Shown one piece after another: positions 34,295-46,475 of a stretch of 64,000 nucleotides of DNA. Position 1 is the first letter of the stretch, and every line of letters begins with the position of its first letter. A model generated the notes under the pieces. It did no database searches and was not told where the DNA came from. It saw only the letters and a list, made by a program, of their open reading frames with translations. Source of the DNA: Annona cherimola. Its lineage: Eukaryota; Streptophyta; Magnoliopsida; Magnoliales; Annonaceae. The position numbers were made by a program, and so were the translations under genes. The stretch covers positions 48,116,008-48,180,007 of the forward strand of contig CM059973.1 of assembly GCA_030490835.1 (NCBI GenBank), written 5' to 3'.

Positions 34295-35430
34295 ATGACA
34301 AACTATAAACAGTGGTATGATGATATAATAAGTGTTAAATCATTTTGTGAGTGTAAGATGAACCAGATTGAAGTATTGTCAAGAAAATTAGACTCGTCGA
34401 TGATGAAAAATATAGGCACAAGTCACATAGAGAGAAAAAATATGGAATTTGAGCCACAAATTTCCTTTTATGCCAATAACAACTCATCTCTTATTGAAAA
34501 TACCTTTCCAAATCCTTACAACTCTAATTAGCCTACACATTTAAATTTCGTATGATGATCATTGTTTCCATTTGAACAAAATTGTTTTCCATCTCAATAA
34601 TAGGAATTAAATTTTGAAAACATGTCAAAACAAAATTTTCTCCATTCATTCCACACAATCTAATAGTTTCCCCATAGCTTAAAGAAACCCTTTTAAAATA
34701 ATTTTTACAATGAATCAAAGAATTGATCAACCAATTGAGTCTTTTGATATTAACAGAACAGGTAGCACAATGAATTAGTCATCAAAATGAGAATTTTAAC
34801 AAGCCTCTTAATCAACCATGCATGAACTTTGTAACTTTTTTGAGAATTATTACGGAATCATCTTGAGCGATGAAGATCAAGTAGAGGAGAGGTGCATCTG
34901 GATGAACAAGAGAAGACTCAAAATTAGCTTTATCATGAAGTCATTCTGAATGATGAGAATTAAGCAGAGAATGAGGTTAAGGATGATGATAAAGAGTAGT
35001 TCCAACATCAATCAAGCAAAGGCAAGATGAAGGTAGTGAGAAAGATATGACAATCAACCCATTCAAAGAAACGCAGATAACAAAATCATTCGTACCATTA
35101 GAGCGACACAAGCTATCACTTGTTCTGTCGAAGATGAAATAATGTGTTAATCCTGAAGAGGTGCATATTGACGATCAAAACTTAAGGAAAAATTCTCTCT
35201 ACTTTTATTTCGATCCTTATTTAGGCACTAATAATATCTTTGAGGTAATAGGTTACTCTCGTTAGATAATGTTGCAGAAAGAGTCAATGAATATCACATC
35301 TGGTGATAATCTAAGTTTATGAAAGGAAGGAGACATAAGTATAAGGAATAAGCTACCACAAAAATCAGAAAAAGATTTGTACGAACTTATTTTTAAAATA
35401 TTGGTCGGTGATTGTTATAACATTTACTAG
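34295..35430 (+). pseudogene. Element C ORF remnant
   Basis: Starts MTNYKQWYDDIISVKSFCE at 34295, open to 34531 only; the rest has many stops. The layout (short N-terminal coiled-coil-like region, Asn/Phe/Pro-rich middle, no recognisable protease, RT or integrase, then the conserved Athila 3' motif) parallels element D, although residues are little conserved. I infer a second, older pol-less Athila-group element. Confidence 0.45.
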
Positions 35431-35478
35431 TTTGGCTGAAGATGTTAAAATTAATGCTGCTTGGGAGGCAACCCAAGG
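35431..35478 (+). other. Conserved Athila 3' motif in C
   Basis: TTGGCTGAAGATGTTAAAAT then GCTGCTTGGGAGGCAACCC, matching 22984-23030 in element D. Confidence 0.7.
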
Positions 35479-36100
35479 TTTTTGTTAGGGAAGTATTAGT
35501 TTCTTTTTAATATTTTTTTTTTTTTAAGATTTTGATGGTTTTTGATTTGGAGTCTTCATATGGTGTTTTGCAGGAACTTGATTAGAATAAATATAGTTGG
35601 AAAGCCTTAACAAATTAATAGGAAGTTAACTTGCACTTATTGAAGACACTTGTTTATATTCTATTTTATTTGGATATTTAATTTTAGGTTTGATAGAGAG
35701 ATACTGGTTTATCTTCAACATTGAGGATAATTTCAGTTTTAAGTGTAGGGTGTGAAGGAATTGCATTATGATTTTAATTGAAAACATTGGACTCATTGGA
35801 ACTGAATTTAGATCAATTTTACATTGCAACATTGACATGCATGTAATTTAACCACATACTGAATCTTTTATGAATTTTAGAGCAAATACAATAAATCATA
35901 ATATAGTTTGAATTTTGTTTGAATAATGCATTATTGAGAGCAATTAATAAAGCAAGTCGTTGAAATTTAGCAATTTTTTAAAAGATTTCAAGAATGAGAA
36001 AATGAGAATGAAGCTTGGTGATGTTTGTTAACTTTGTTACTTGTGCATGTATTTATCAAATAAACCATATTTTTAATCTAGAACGCTTAGTGAGATCTAT
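35479..36100 (+). other. Element C 3' non-coding region
   Basis: AT-rich. TTTTAAGTGTAGGGTGTG at about 35736-35753 corresponds in position to the first polypurine tract of D. No 3' LTR matching 32791-34188 was identified. Confidence 0.4.
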
Positions 36101-37536
36101 ATACTATCTAGTTGCATATATATCTAATTAAATGGCTCGATGTAACTCAAGTATACATGTCGGACAACTAATATAAGACGAGTAGAGTATCGTTCCAATG
36201 AAGATTGTATTTAAATGTAGGACTACCTTGAATTCAACTTGTCTTAAGTGAATTGACAATTTAAATTGAATTTATACTGAAAGGACTTAATTAAGCTTAA
36301 TTAAACTAAGCAGAAAATAACCAAATATGGAGTAGCTGCTAATGAAACTCCTTAAGATGATTAAGATCGCCGAGAGTATAAAGTCATTGACTCATAGCTA
36401 TGTCAAATTAGTTCCATTTTAAGTAAGTTATGCAGAGATTACTAACCCAAGTTCATTTATATTCATATATGCTTTCAACACATACAAATCAAACCTTATT
36501 TTAGTTAATTACTATGTTCCAATGCAATCCACCTAACCTAATTAAGATTATACAGGGTTAATATGTATATTTATATCCATATTAACACCTAATAGAATTA
36601 GAGTTGGAAAACTTGTGCCTTATATATGGATCTTATCCAAAACACACTCTTCTAAGCGTAGATTTGAATATTAGATCAATCTATAAAGGTTGCAAAGCTT
36701 GCAAACACATTAAGACAATATATAAGAGTGATCATACACAACACAGAGTTGCAGCACAACTATATCTTCATTCAAGCATAAGGAAAACAACATAACATAG
36801 TCTATGACATCAATTAATCTATATGATTTCAACTTTCATAAAAATTAAATTTACGATCATCCTAAGGGAGGAGAATAACAAAAATGAAAAGAGAAAGAAA
36901 AAGAAGAGATGAAACTTTATGGATTTACAGTGGACAATTTGTTCTTCGCTTGATCTTCTCTCCTCACCTTTAAACCTTTATTTTCCCCCTTTCTTAGTAG
37001 TCACGAGTCCTCTAATTTTTTTTTATCAAACCCTCAAAGAAGTATTGACAACCCATAACAATAGGACGTCCACACGTGTGAAAATTAGTACACAAAGGGA
37101 TTAACATCGTGGCGCCAATGTGGCGGGATGTTGTTTGCTTTTTTATTATTCTGGAATTTTTCTGTATGGCGATGTTGAGGCAAGGGTGCCAATCTTGCTA
37201 TCTGGATTTTTATATGTTGCTTGAAATGAGCATTTCTTCTCCATCCCTTCACATGAGCATATGCTTCATGAGCTAAATCACCTTCCTTCACCTACAACAA
37301 AAGGGTAAAACAAGTGAATGCATTCCTAAATGATCTATTGAAATTACTAACAACCTAAAATGATATGAATTACATTAAATTCTAATAAAAATGCATGAAA
37401 TCTACACATAATGAATGAAATGCAAAAATGATGAAAATAAATGCAAAACCTATTCAAATTCATATGATTCTCTTGAACTAGCATTCAATTTGAACACAAA
37501 ATGAGCCTTGACAACTCAATTTTTATATAGTGTTCA
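36101..37536 (-). mobile_element. Putative Athila/Tat 3' LTR or 3' region (minus)
   Basis: Lies downstream of a minus polypurine tract (37537-37550) and contains repeat-like sequence with no coding frame. The 5'-side edge is unknown. An ACGT-core (GGACGTCCAC) occurs at 37063. Confidence 0.35.
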
Positions 37537-37550
37537 CTTCCCCAAACTCG
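37537..37550 (-). other. Polypurine tract of old Athila-like element (minus)
   Basis: The minus strand reads CGAGTTTGGGGAAG then TGAACA, the AGTTTGGGG motif typical of Athila-type elements. Confidence 0.55.
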
Positions 37551-38153
37551 AATGTTGCTTATCCTTGAATAACACATAAGAATACAAATGCAACTACTAC
37601 ATGTAAAAACTACACCTGCATCTAGTTTTTAATAATGTAATCATATCTCTAAACTTAATAATACAGATGATAACAATAAATTAAAATAACTCACGAAACT
37701 CTTTTAAGACCAAGCCAAGATATGCATTTCAATACAAAAGCCAACCTGTAGGCAAATGTGATCGTAAATAGTCAAAAGTTATAGTTCAGCCTTGCTAACT
37801 GTTCTCCTAATCAAAAGGACTTTCCAGGGCAAGTATAATATAGATGAAAATGGTCAAAGTAAATCTATCATTTGAAGAAGATATTGCATTCATCCATCCA
37901 TTCTACTTGCCCTAGATTTACAGAAATTGTACAATTAGTTTCTCAAACTTATTACTTTACGATCCTTGTAATATTTCAAGATAGTTGGAGAGTTTTTCCT
38001 TATTTATTTATTTTTTTGGGCTCCCTTCACCATATTTCAGGATATCTAATGAGAATGTTTTTATGATGCATCATTAATGTAGCTTTTCCTTACCTTTTAA
38101 TGCTAATCTTGACATTTGTAGATGCTAAGTCTCAGTTACTCAGCTTGGGTTAG
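37551..38153 (-). other. Athila-like 3' untranslated region (minus)
   Basis: AT-rich, no frame. Broken at 38153 by the gypsy element; sequence beyond that element (60354 onward) also belongs to a minus Athila/Tat element. Confidence 0.4.
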
Positions 38154-40699
38154 TGTGGCGCCCCGAACCGGGGTGCCTAGAAGCCTTACTCCGGGATTGT
38201 TTTTGATTGGTAAACGCGACTCAGGATTGTTGCCCTGATCACACGGCATGATTTATATATATATATATAACAATACATTGAAAATTTCCCTCGTTTATCC
38301 AACATGAAATATATTTCACATATCACAGATAAAATCACAACCGGTTCATAAAACATTATCATTGAAAAGATATTCTTTTCTATTTCAAAAATTATCATCA
38401 TTGTCTTTACATACAAATTTACATATACAACATTTCTATCAAAACTGCATATCATTTTGCATGCTGCCTTCATCATTTCCTGTCTGTTGTTGAAAAAGCA
38501 TGGGTGAGTAATAATACTCAGTAAGCAAGCAATACATAAATTTTTAATCATTTTCATTCATTTCATAAAATGCAAATGCAATGCATACATAGCATTCATG
38601 ATATTCCTTTAGATGCGACGCTAGCTAGGCGCCCATCCTGTATATGCTCCCATCTCAGGGAGGTCGCCGCCAGCCTGGGCCTATATAAGCGACTTGGCAA
38701 TAGTGAGGGGGACATCCGGTCCGCTTACTACCTCAACTATGGCCTATTCCTCGTGCACATGCTCATTTGCATACACATGCCAGCATGACATTTGTAAATC
38801 ATAAATAATTTCATAAAAAGCATTTAATAAAAAATTTCACAAACATACTTCAATTCATGTAAAGCATTTATAGGTATGGCCAACCTTAAATAAATTTCAT
38901 AAAGAAATTCGCAAATAATTTCAAGCATTTTGGAAATAATTTGCAAAATATATAACTTACTTACCTTCTCAGTGGGTGTCATCAACCTTTTCTTTTCCTT
39001 TTCCTATTCAAGGAAAAAGGATATTCCATTTCTTCTATTCAAGTTGCTTCTCATGCATGCTTTATAATATTTGGGCATTATTTCTTTATACGAATATTTT
39101 TATTCATAAATTCTTCAAAAATTTCATCCTTAGATTTAAATATTAATCTCAAATTTTCTCCAAAATCACTCTGTTTAATGTTCATGGTTACTGTAGCATA
39201 TTACTGTAGTAAAATACTATTCATCCGAGGTTACTGTTCACAGCGACATGGGTTACTGTTCATAGGTTCCAAAAATTGACATTTTTTCCAAAAATAAAAA
39301 ATACCATGACATATCTTGTGCTTAGTATATCTTGGAAAAATTCTTAAATTTTAAATTTATCATCATTTACTTAGCTAAATAAATCACTTTCTCCATATAC
39401 TAAAAATCAATATAAATTCACTTAAGCATAATCCTTAATTCCAAAAATCATGAAATTAATATATCATCATTCCAACATCATATTTATCATATTCATACAT
39501 TCCAAATCATCATTTGTAAATTTTGGAGCATTATTTACACATATCATATGCTATCTTCCCGAATGCTCTATCTTTGCTCCAAAATTTTTGATGTTTTTGC
39601 ATAATTCTGATTAAGCATTATAACTATACTTATTTTCTCATGCTTAGGCATTATCTAAGCATGGTTTTACCCTACTTAACATTCAAAAGAAATTTGGGTA
39701 GAAATCACTTACCCGAAGTGGAGATATCCCACTTTTTCTCACACTTTCTCTCTCTAACTTTCTCCTCTTCTTTCCCTGGATGTTTGGGGGGTTTGGGAAC
39801 TTGGAATTTCTCAAGTTGGAGCTGGGAGAAGTGATGCCTTGGACGTCCACCCCTTGGCCCTATTTATAGGGTTGGATTTTCAAAAAATTTGGATTTTACC
39901 CCCCTTGCCTGAGGTATTAAATTATAAATTGTATTTTTTTCTAATTTCTAAAAATGCATTGAGCCAAGAGCAGCCACCCTATGCCTGCTCATGCCCACCC
40001 TATGCAGCCCTATTTTCCTTATTTTTTTATTTTTAAAATTAATTAATTTAAGCTAAATAAATCCTAACCGTTGGTTTATGATGATGATCATGGACCATTG
40101 ATTTTTGGTCAATGTCCAACTACCCCCTGCCACGCCCCTGCCATATCTGCTACTTTATTTAATTCTTTTATTTTTTAATTATTTATTTTAATAAAAAGTC
40201 AAAAGTAACATTTATGAAAAAGATAAGTTACTGTTTGATCACCATTTGACGTTTCATCTTGAACCTTGATTTGTGATTTTCATCACATCTTAAACCATTC
40301 ATCATGTCCATCATGAATTTTTATCCATCCATAAAAAATTTCATCGAAATCTGATGCCCGGATTGCAAATTATGAATTTTTCTTTAATTTTCCACTAAAA
40401 TCCAAAATTGGATTAAAATATAAAAAAGAATTGCTATTTCGTCTTGTAGTGATTAAATCTCCTTTTCGTATTTTTGTGATTAAGTTAATCCAAATGATTA
40501 CCTCTTAATCACGAGTCTTAATCTTCGTGCACTATTCACATGTACTATTTACGTGAGTTAAATTCTTAATTGCATCATTTTAATCTCCAATACACATATC
40601 CACAAATATAATCCATGAATTTTCATTTATCATAAAAATAATTATAAAGAATCTAGGGTTTACAACCCAAAATGACGCGTATATGGTCTGGGTTTCACA
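38154..40699 (-). mobile_element. Chromovirus-like gypsy 3' LTR (minus)
   Basis: 2546 bp, from TGTGGCGCCCCGAACC to GGGTTTCACA, paired with 57824-60353. TATA box TATAAATA on the minus strand at 39861-39868, with the ACGT palindrome GGACGTCCAC (39841-39850) 10-20 bp downstream in transcription sense. The polypurine tract abuts the right edge. Frames such as 38186-38557 and 39640-39834 recur in the partner LTR and are non-coding. Confidence 0.93.
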
Positions 40700-40701
40700 A
40701 T

Positions 40702-40712
40702 TCTCCCCCCTT
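40702..40712 (-). other. Polypurine tract of gypsy element
   Basis: The minus strand reads AAGGGGGGAGAA directly before the 3' LTR terminus TGTGAAACCC. Confidence 0.85.
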
Positions 40713-40734
40713 ATAATAGGTTTCGTCCCGAAAC

Positions 40735-40844
40735 CTATCTTTCCTTGAACAATTGACGATATTTCCTTTCGACCTCTTCTCGAAGCTCCCAAGTGGCTTC
40801 AGACTCTGAATATCGATTCCATTGTACCTTTACATACTCGATCT
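40735..40844 (-). pseudogene. Gypsy integrase C-terminal chromodomain-like end
   Basis: The minus strand continues the pol frame interrupted at 53062. It reads VKVQWNRYSESEATWELREE and then VERKYRQLF, ending in TAG at 40735-40737. The spaced W/Y aromatics and the TWE motif are the C-terminal part of a chromodomain, which in chromoviruses steers integration to marked chromatin. The copia complex with GATCT duplications separates it from the rest of the integrase by 12.2 kb. Confidence 0.85.
40840..40844. repeat. Target duplication of copia complex, left
   Basis: GATCT, repeated at 53057-53061. Confidence 0.9.
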
Positions 40845-41569
40845 TGTTGGTCCCGAGTTAATGACAATTACCCAAGAGGGAAGGGGTGAATTGGGTAATT
40901 AAAATTTTTCAACTTAAACAGAAACTTTATCCCGAATTAATCTAGTCCCCTTTTATGAAGAAACAAATGGAAACCAATATAGAGCAGAGAGCAAAAATAA
41001 AAATCAACAAGCAAGATTTTATAGTGGTTCGGGCAACCTTCCCTACTCCACTCTTCCAAGCTCGTACCTCTTGTGACTTGGGTTCCACTATGTATTTCAC
41101 AAATACAACTAGAGCCACTTCTCTCTTCTAGATTCCAGCTCTAGGAAGCATCAACAAATCACAGCATAAGTAGGTGACGAGTTCCACTTCAATCACACAT
41201 TACTTTGCTTACACTTAATCTTAGTTACCCAAACTAAATCAAGTTCAATACAACAAGAAATAACAAAAGAAAGTTTCGACATGTTACTGGTGTGTAGAGG
41301 CAGATTTGGCGCAGAGAAGAACTTGTACAACAATGTTAATGATTCAGCAAGCAGCTCTTTGGCAGTTTGAAAGCGGAGTTCTTCTTCTACATGTTGGCTT
41401 GATCAGTTAAAGCTCTTAGAGATGGGAGTTATGCTCATTCAATGAATTCTCAACTACCCTCCTCGTTCATATTGAATGCCTTATATAATTTGCGAGGGAA
41501 TCCGAACATTTGGAAGTAGGTGGCGTGCTTTTAATGCACCAACGTTCGAAAAATTTCCGAACGTTACGA

Positions 41570-41700
41570 CCCAAGTCGCAGGTGGAGTCGACTTCGGGTG
41601 CGACTTCGGCTCTCCGCAATTTCTTTAAGTTCCAGTCTGGTTCGACTTAGTCCTCGACTTGACCCAAGTCGCAGGTAAAGTCGACTTCGGGTGCAACTTC
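41570..41700. repeat. GTCGAC nested-palindrome array, LTR 1 proximal
   Basis: Units of AAGTCGCA, a spacer, GTCGAC, a spacer and TGCGACTT: an outer inverted repeat around an inner 6-bp palindrome, about 90 bp upstream of the TATA box. Confidence 0.9.
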
Positions 41701-42060
41701 ACTTCCTCAGCTTGCTAGTTGAACTTGAAATCCTTAGAATGCCTTGCTTGCTTGAATTTCTTCATGTTTGGTTGTTCTTCCTTTGATTATATCTTTTGCA
41801 ACTCAGTATAATCATCCTAGCTTGATGTGCTTTTAGCTTCGTGACTTGCAAATTTTGAATTCTTGAAGTCTTGAATATGTGCATGAATCTTAGAGTGCCT
41901 AATGATGTCCAAATATATGTTCATAATCCAACATGATGGATTCATGCAACCCTGATTGCTTTTATTCTTCATTTGATCTTCATTTGAGTGTTTGAGTTGT
42001 CTTAATCTTCATCTCCACTCAAATCTGTCATTGAGTTAACTCGTTCGGTAATTTCCGCAC

Positions 42061-42297
42061 TGAAGTCGAAGCTGGAGTCGACTTGGTCTGCGACTTCACC
42101 CAAGTCGCATGCGGAGTCGACTTGGGATGCGACTTCGGAAGCTCTCGTTCTTGATTTCAACTCTGGAAGGAAATGACGTTTCGAAGTCGATGATGGAGTC
42201 GACTTGGGGATCGACTTGGCTTAAGTCGATGCCTGAGTCGACTTGGAATTCGACTTGGCTTAAGTCGATGCCTGAGTCGACTTGGAATTCGACTTGA
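42061..42297. repeat. GTCGAC nested-palindrome array, LTR 1 distal
   Basis: Five or more GTCGACTT units, the last two a near-perfect 33-bp tandem repeat with GATGCCTGAGTCGACTTGG. Confidence 0.9.
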
Positions 42298-42432
42298 CGT
42301 GCCATGCTTCATTCTCTTATTTGTATAATTTTTAATCATTTCCACAAACATGTTAGTAACCAAAACTTACTCAAATTGATTTGTTAATCATCAAAACATA
42401 GACTTGGCTTATTTTCCACATGTTTCCAACAA

Positions 42433-42445
42433 TCTTCCCCTTTTT
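42433..42445 (-). other. Polypurine tract, copia LTR 1
   Basis: Minus strand AAAAAGGGGAAGAT next to the 3' LTR. Confidence 0.8.
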
Positions 42446-42756
42446 GATGATTGACAAAACTGATTTGAGTATATACCTTTCAATGTCTTTAAAACAAACT
42501 ATTTTTGCATTTTGATTTTTAACATACATTTCCAATAAATCACAAGTGAAAGACATGAGTTTAACATACATATTTCACTTCCAATATATGACAAGTTAAA
42601 ATCATTCATACAAACATTTAAAACGGAGACTCAAATCTCAATCTCTTCTCCCCCTTTTTGTCAATTAATCAAAAATAGAGATGGAGCGGGTTAATCCCTT
42701 GAGAATAGCGGGGTTGCTCCCCCTGAACCTGTGCTCCCCCTCAGCTTGTGCTTTTT

Positions 42757-44518
42757 CTAAGTTAATTCAAGCATTCCCATATCATTTCTAATTTTATAAA
42801 ATGGTTCTTTTGCTAAAGGTTTGGTAAAAATATCTGCAATTTGATCTTCTGTTCTCACATATTCCAAACATATATCATGATTTTCTACATGTTCTCTAAT
42901 AAAATGATGTCTAAGGTCTATATGCTTGGTCCTAGTATGCAATACTGGATTTTTAGTTAAACATATTGCACTTTGTTATCACATCTAATAGGTATATCTT
43001 TAAAGTTCATGTCATAATCCCTAAGTTGTTGTTTCATCTAAAGCAATTGGCCACAACAGCTCCCGGCGGCAATATATTCGGCTTCCGCCATAGATAAAGC
43101 AACACTAATTTGTTTTCTTGAAAACCATGAAACCAACATGTTCCCAAGAAACTGACGTGTTCCACTAGTGCTTTTCCTATCTACCTTGTAACCGGCAAAA
43201 TTCGCATTCGAGTAGCCGATTAGATCAAAATTAAAGTCCTTTGGATACCAAAGTCCTATGTTGGTAGTATCTACTAAATATCTGAAAATTCTTTTTACAA
43301 CTACCAAGTGTGATTCTTTTGGGCATGATTGAAATCTAGAGCACATACAAACACTAAACAATATATAGGGTCTAGAAGCAGTTAAATATAATAAAGAACC
43401 TATCATGCTTCTATATAATTTTAAATCAACTGATTTGCCTTTCTCATCTTTGTCAATTTTTATTGTTGAGCTCATAGGCGTGTTTGCCCCTTTGCTATTT
43501 TTCATGCCAAACTTCTTTAACATTTTTTTGATATACTTGGACTGGTTTATGAAGATCCCTTCACTTAGTTGTTTGATTTGTAGTCCAAGGAAGAAGTTTA
43601 GCTCCCCCATCATACTCATCTCAAATTCCTTCTGCATAAGCTCAAAAAATTCTTGACAAAGAATCTCATTAGTAGCACCAAAAATAATATCATAAACATA
43701 AATTTGAATAATCAAAATGTCTCTTTCTTTATACTTGATAAACAAAGTGGTGTCTACCTTTCCCTTTTAAAAGTCATGATCAATCAAAATTTTGCTTAAT
43801 CTTTCATACCAAGCCCTTGGAGCTTGTTTTAATCCATATAATGCTTTGGTTAATTTGTATACAAATTTAGATTGATCTTTCTCCTCAAATCTAGGCGGTT
43901 GTTCAACATACACCTCTTCATTTATATATCCATTCAAGAATGCACTTTTAACATCCATTTGAAACAACTTGAAGTTCATGTGAGATGTAAAAGCTAGTAA
44001 AATCCGAATGACCTCTAATCTAGCAACCGGGGCATAGGATTCCTCAAAGTCAATTCCTTCTTCTTGTGAGTATCCTTTTGCCACAAGTCTAGCTTTGTTT
44101 CTCACCACAAGTCCACTTTCATCTAACTTGTTTCTAAAGACCCATTTTGTGCCAATGACAGTGCAGTCCTTTGGTCTTGGAATAAGATGTCAAACTTGGT
44201 TTCTTTCAAATTGATTTAGCTCTTCTTGCATCGCTATGATCCAGTTTTCATCATCAAAATCTTGGTCAATAGTGGATGGTTCAATTTTGGATGCAAATGC
44301 GTATTGTCCACAAATATTTTATTTTGACCTTCTAGTTTTTACACCTTCATAAATTTTTCCTATAACTTGCTTAATTGATAGTCATTTTTGAACTTTAAAT
44401 CAATTGGATGTTTATAGGAATTATTACCTTCACTTACCCTTTCCTCCATGGATTCTTCTTGCTTTTCCACATGCAATTTTTCAAGATTACTTGTGATATC
44501 ATCCGCATCACTTAAATC
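42757..44518 (-). pseudogene. Partial copia pol: RT and RNase H, truncated by LTR 2
   Basis: Minus-strand copy of the pol 3' part, about 90% similar by eye to 46476-48229. It has RT pieces [20 protein letters not shown] and [16 protein letters not shown], and RNase H pieces KHIDLRHHF and ADIFTKPLA. Decay: a stop replaces Gln after LIDHDF (43767); the catalytic YVDD reads YVYD (about 43693); a stop follows CGQLL (43038); and a frameshift lies at about 42945-43010. The 5' side stops dead at 44518 in the integrase/RT linker, where LTR 2 begins, so this is the 3' portion of an element into which another copy inserted. Confidence 0.92.
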
Positions 44519-45239
44519 TGTTGGTCCCGAGTTAATGGCAATTACCCAAGAGGGGAGGGGTGAATTGGGTATTTAAAAATTTATGACTTAAACAGAAACT
44601 TTACCCAGGATTAATCTAGTCCCCTTAATGAAAAAACGAAATGGAAAGCAATATAATGTAGAGAGCAGAAATATAAATCAACACACAATATTTTATAGTG
44701 GTTCGGGCAACCTCCCTACTCCACTCTTCCAAGCTCACACCCCTTGTGACTTGGGTTCCACTATTGTATTTCACAAATACAACTAGAGCCACTGCTCTCT
44801 TCTAGATTCTAGCTCTAGGGGGCATCAAAAAATCACAGCACAAGTAGGTGATGAGTTCCACTCTAATCACACACTACTTTGCTTACACTTGATCTTAGTT
44901 CCTCAAACTAAATCAAGTTCAATACAACAATAATAATAATAACAAAAGAATCTATACGTTACAGTTGTGTAGAAGCAGTTTGGCGCAGTGAAGAACTTGT
45001 AGTGTTGGCTTTGAAGAATCAGCAGTTGAGCTTTAGCAGTTTGCAGCAAAGTTCTTCTTCTAAGGATTGACTTGATCACTTGAAGCTCTTTAGAGATAGG
45101 AGTTATGAGCAGTTAATGAATCTCAGCTACCTCCTCGTTCTCATTGAATGCCTTTTATAATTGTGGAGGGAATCCGAACGTTTGAAGGAAGGTGGCGCGC
45201 ATTTAATGCGCCGACGTTCGAATATTTTCCGACCGTTGC

Positions 45240-45412
45240 GACCCAAGTCGCAGGTGGAGTCGACTTCGGGTGCGACTTCGCCCAAGTCGCAGATGGAGTC
45301 GACTTCGGGTGCGACTTCGCCTGTCCGTAGCGTCTTCAAGTTCCAGGTTGGGTCGACTTGGGCATCGACTTGACCCAAGTCGCAGGTGGAGTCGACTTCG
45401 GTGTGCGACTTC
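45240..45412. repeat. GTCGAC array, LTR 2 proximal
   Basis: Three nested AAGTCGCA-GTCGAC-TGCGACTT units; the first two are adjacent. Confidence 0.9.
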
Positions 45413-45766
45413 ACTTCGTCAGTTATCTTGATGAACTTGGAAACTTGGAATGCTTTAGTTTGCTTGGGTTCCTTAATGCCTTTTGTTGTTCTCTTGCATT
45501 TTTCATTTCCTTTTGAATCATTGTCTTCATTTTAGCTTGCTTTCATTAGCTCCATGTTTTGCAAGCCTTTGAACCCATGAGTCTTGAATCATATAATCTT
45601 ATACAACTTCTTGGTTGAGTTTATGATCTTGCTTGGACTTGGATTTGTCTTCATATGTTTCAATTTGAGCATCTAGGTTGGCTTGATCTTCATCTTCATA
45701 CAAGTTTGTATTGAAATCAGTTAATCCCAACTTGTCTTCTGAAATTTCTCTTCTGCTCGATCGAAG

Positions 45767-46050
45767 TCGATGTCGGAGTTGACTTTGTCTGCTACTTCAC
45801 CTCAAGTCGCAAGTGGAGTCGACTTGGGGTGCGACTTCGGCACTTCGTGGTCCGGACTTCAACTCTGGAAGGTTTTGTCATGTTGAAGTCGATACTGGAG
45901 TCGACTTGGTCTGCGACTTCGACCCAAGTCGCATGCGAAGTCGACCTCGTTTGCGACTTCGGCAGTTCAGCTTCCCATTTTCAACTCTGGAAGGATTTGG
46001 CGCATTGAAGTCGATGTTGGAGTCGACTTGAGGATCGACTTGGCCTTCCA
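45767..46050. repeat. GTCGAC array, LTR 2 distal
   Basis: Five or more units interspersed with a repeated CAACTCTGGAAGG spacer, which makes a larger about 120-bp composite repeat. Confidence 0.9.
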
Positions 46051-46179
46051 TGCTCTATTTTCTTCAAATGTATATCCCTTAAACACTTCCACAAACATGT
46101 TAGTAGCCAAGACTTACTCAAATTGATTTGTTAATCATCAAAACATAGATTTAGCTTATTTTCCACATATTTCCAACAA

Positions 46180-46192
46180 TCTCCCCCTTTTT
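46180..46192 (-). other. Polypurine tract, copia LTR 2
   Basis: Minus strand AAAGGGGGAGAT next to LTR 2. Confidence 0.85.
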
Positions 46193-46475
46193 GATGATTG
46201 ACAAAACCGATTTGAGTGTATACCTTTCAATTGCTTAAAAACATGCTAATATTCATGCAATCAATCAAGTTGAAACATTTATCCAGAAAACTTTAAAAAC
46301 AATCACAAAAGCTTGTACTCATAAAAGCTTATTCTCGAAAATCCCGATCTCTTGAACCATTTAGACTCAAATCATTTAGACTCAAATCCCGATCTCTTCT
46401 CCCCCTTTTTGTCAATATATCAAAAATTAGAGGGTAAAGTTAGAGACAGGTGGGGTTGCTCCCCCTAAACAGGTG

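Larger units (their letters stand above)
40845..42431 (-). mobile_element. Copia LTR 1 (minus, 3' LTR)
   Basis: 1587 bp, termini TGTTGG...CCAACA on the + strand. Closer to LTR 3 (51469) than to LTR 2 (44519): shared GATTCAGCAAGCAGCTC block and leader wording. A minus TATA box lies at about 41481-41490. GTCGAC palindrome arrays at 41570-41700 and 42061-42297 are upstream of it in U3. Confidence 0.93.
44519..46178 (-). mobile_element. Copia LTR 2 (minus, middle LTR)
   Basis: 1660 bp with the same termini, but clearly diverged from LTRs 1 and 3 in the leader (CCCCTTAATGAAAAAACG) and around 44990-45060. TATA-like TTTTATAATT at about 45150. GTCGAC arrays at 45240-45412 and 45767-46050. Confidence 0.93.

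Noticed and set aside
38149..38153. Target duplication for the 38-60 kb gypsy
   Set aside because: GTTAG on the left and ATGGT on the right do not match.
41570..42297. CRISPR-like array
   Set aside because: Repeats are irregular, palindromic and without unique spacers of fixed length; they sit in a plant LTR and there are no cas genes.
42096..42363. Repetitive short ORFs in the copia LTR
   Set aside because: Translations of GTCGAC repeats in three frames; no start context and no conservation as protein.
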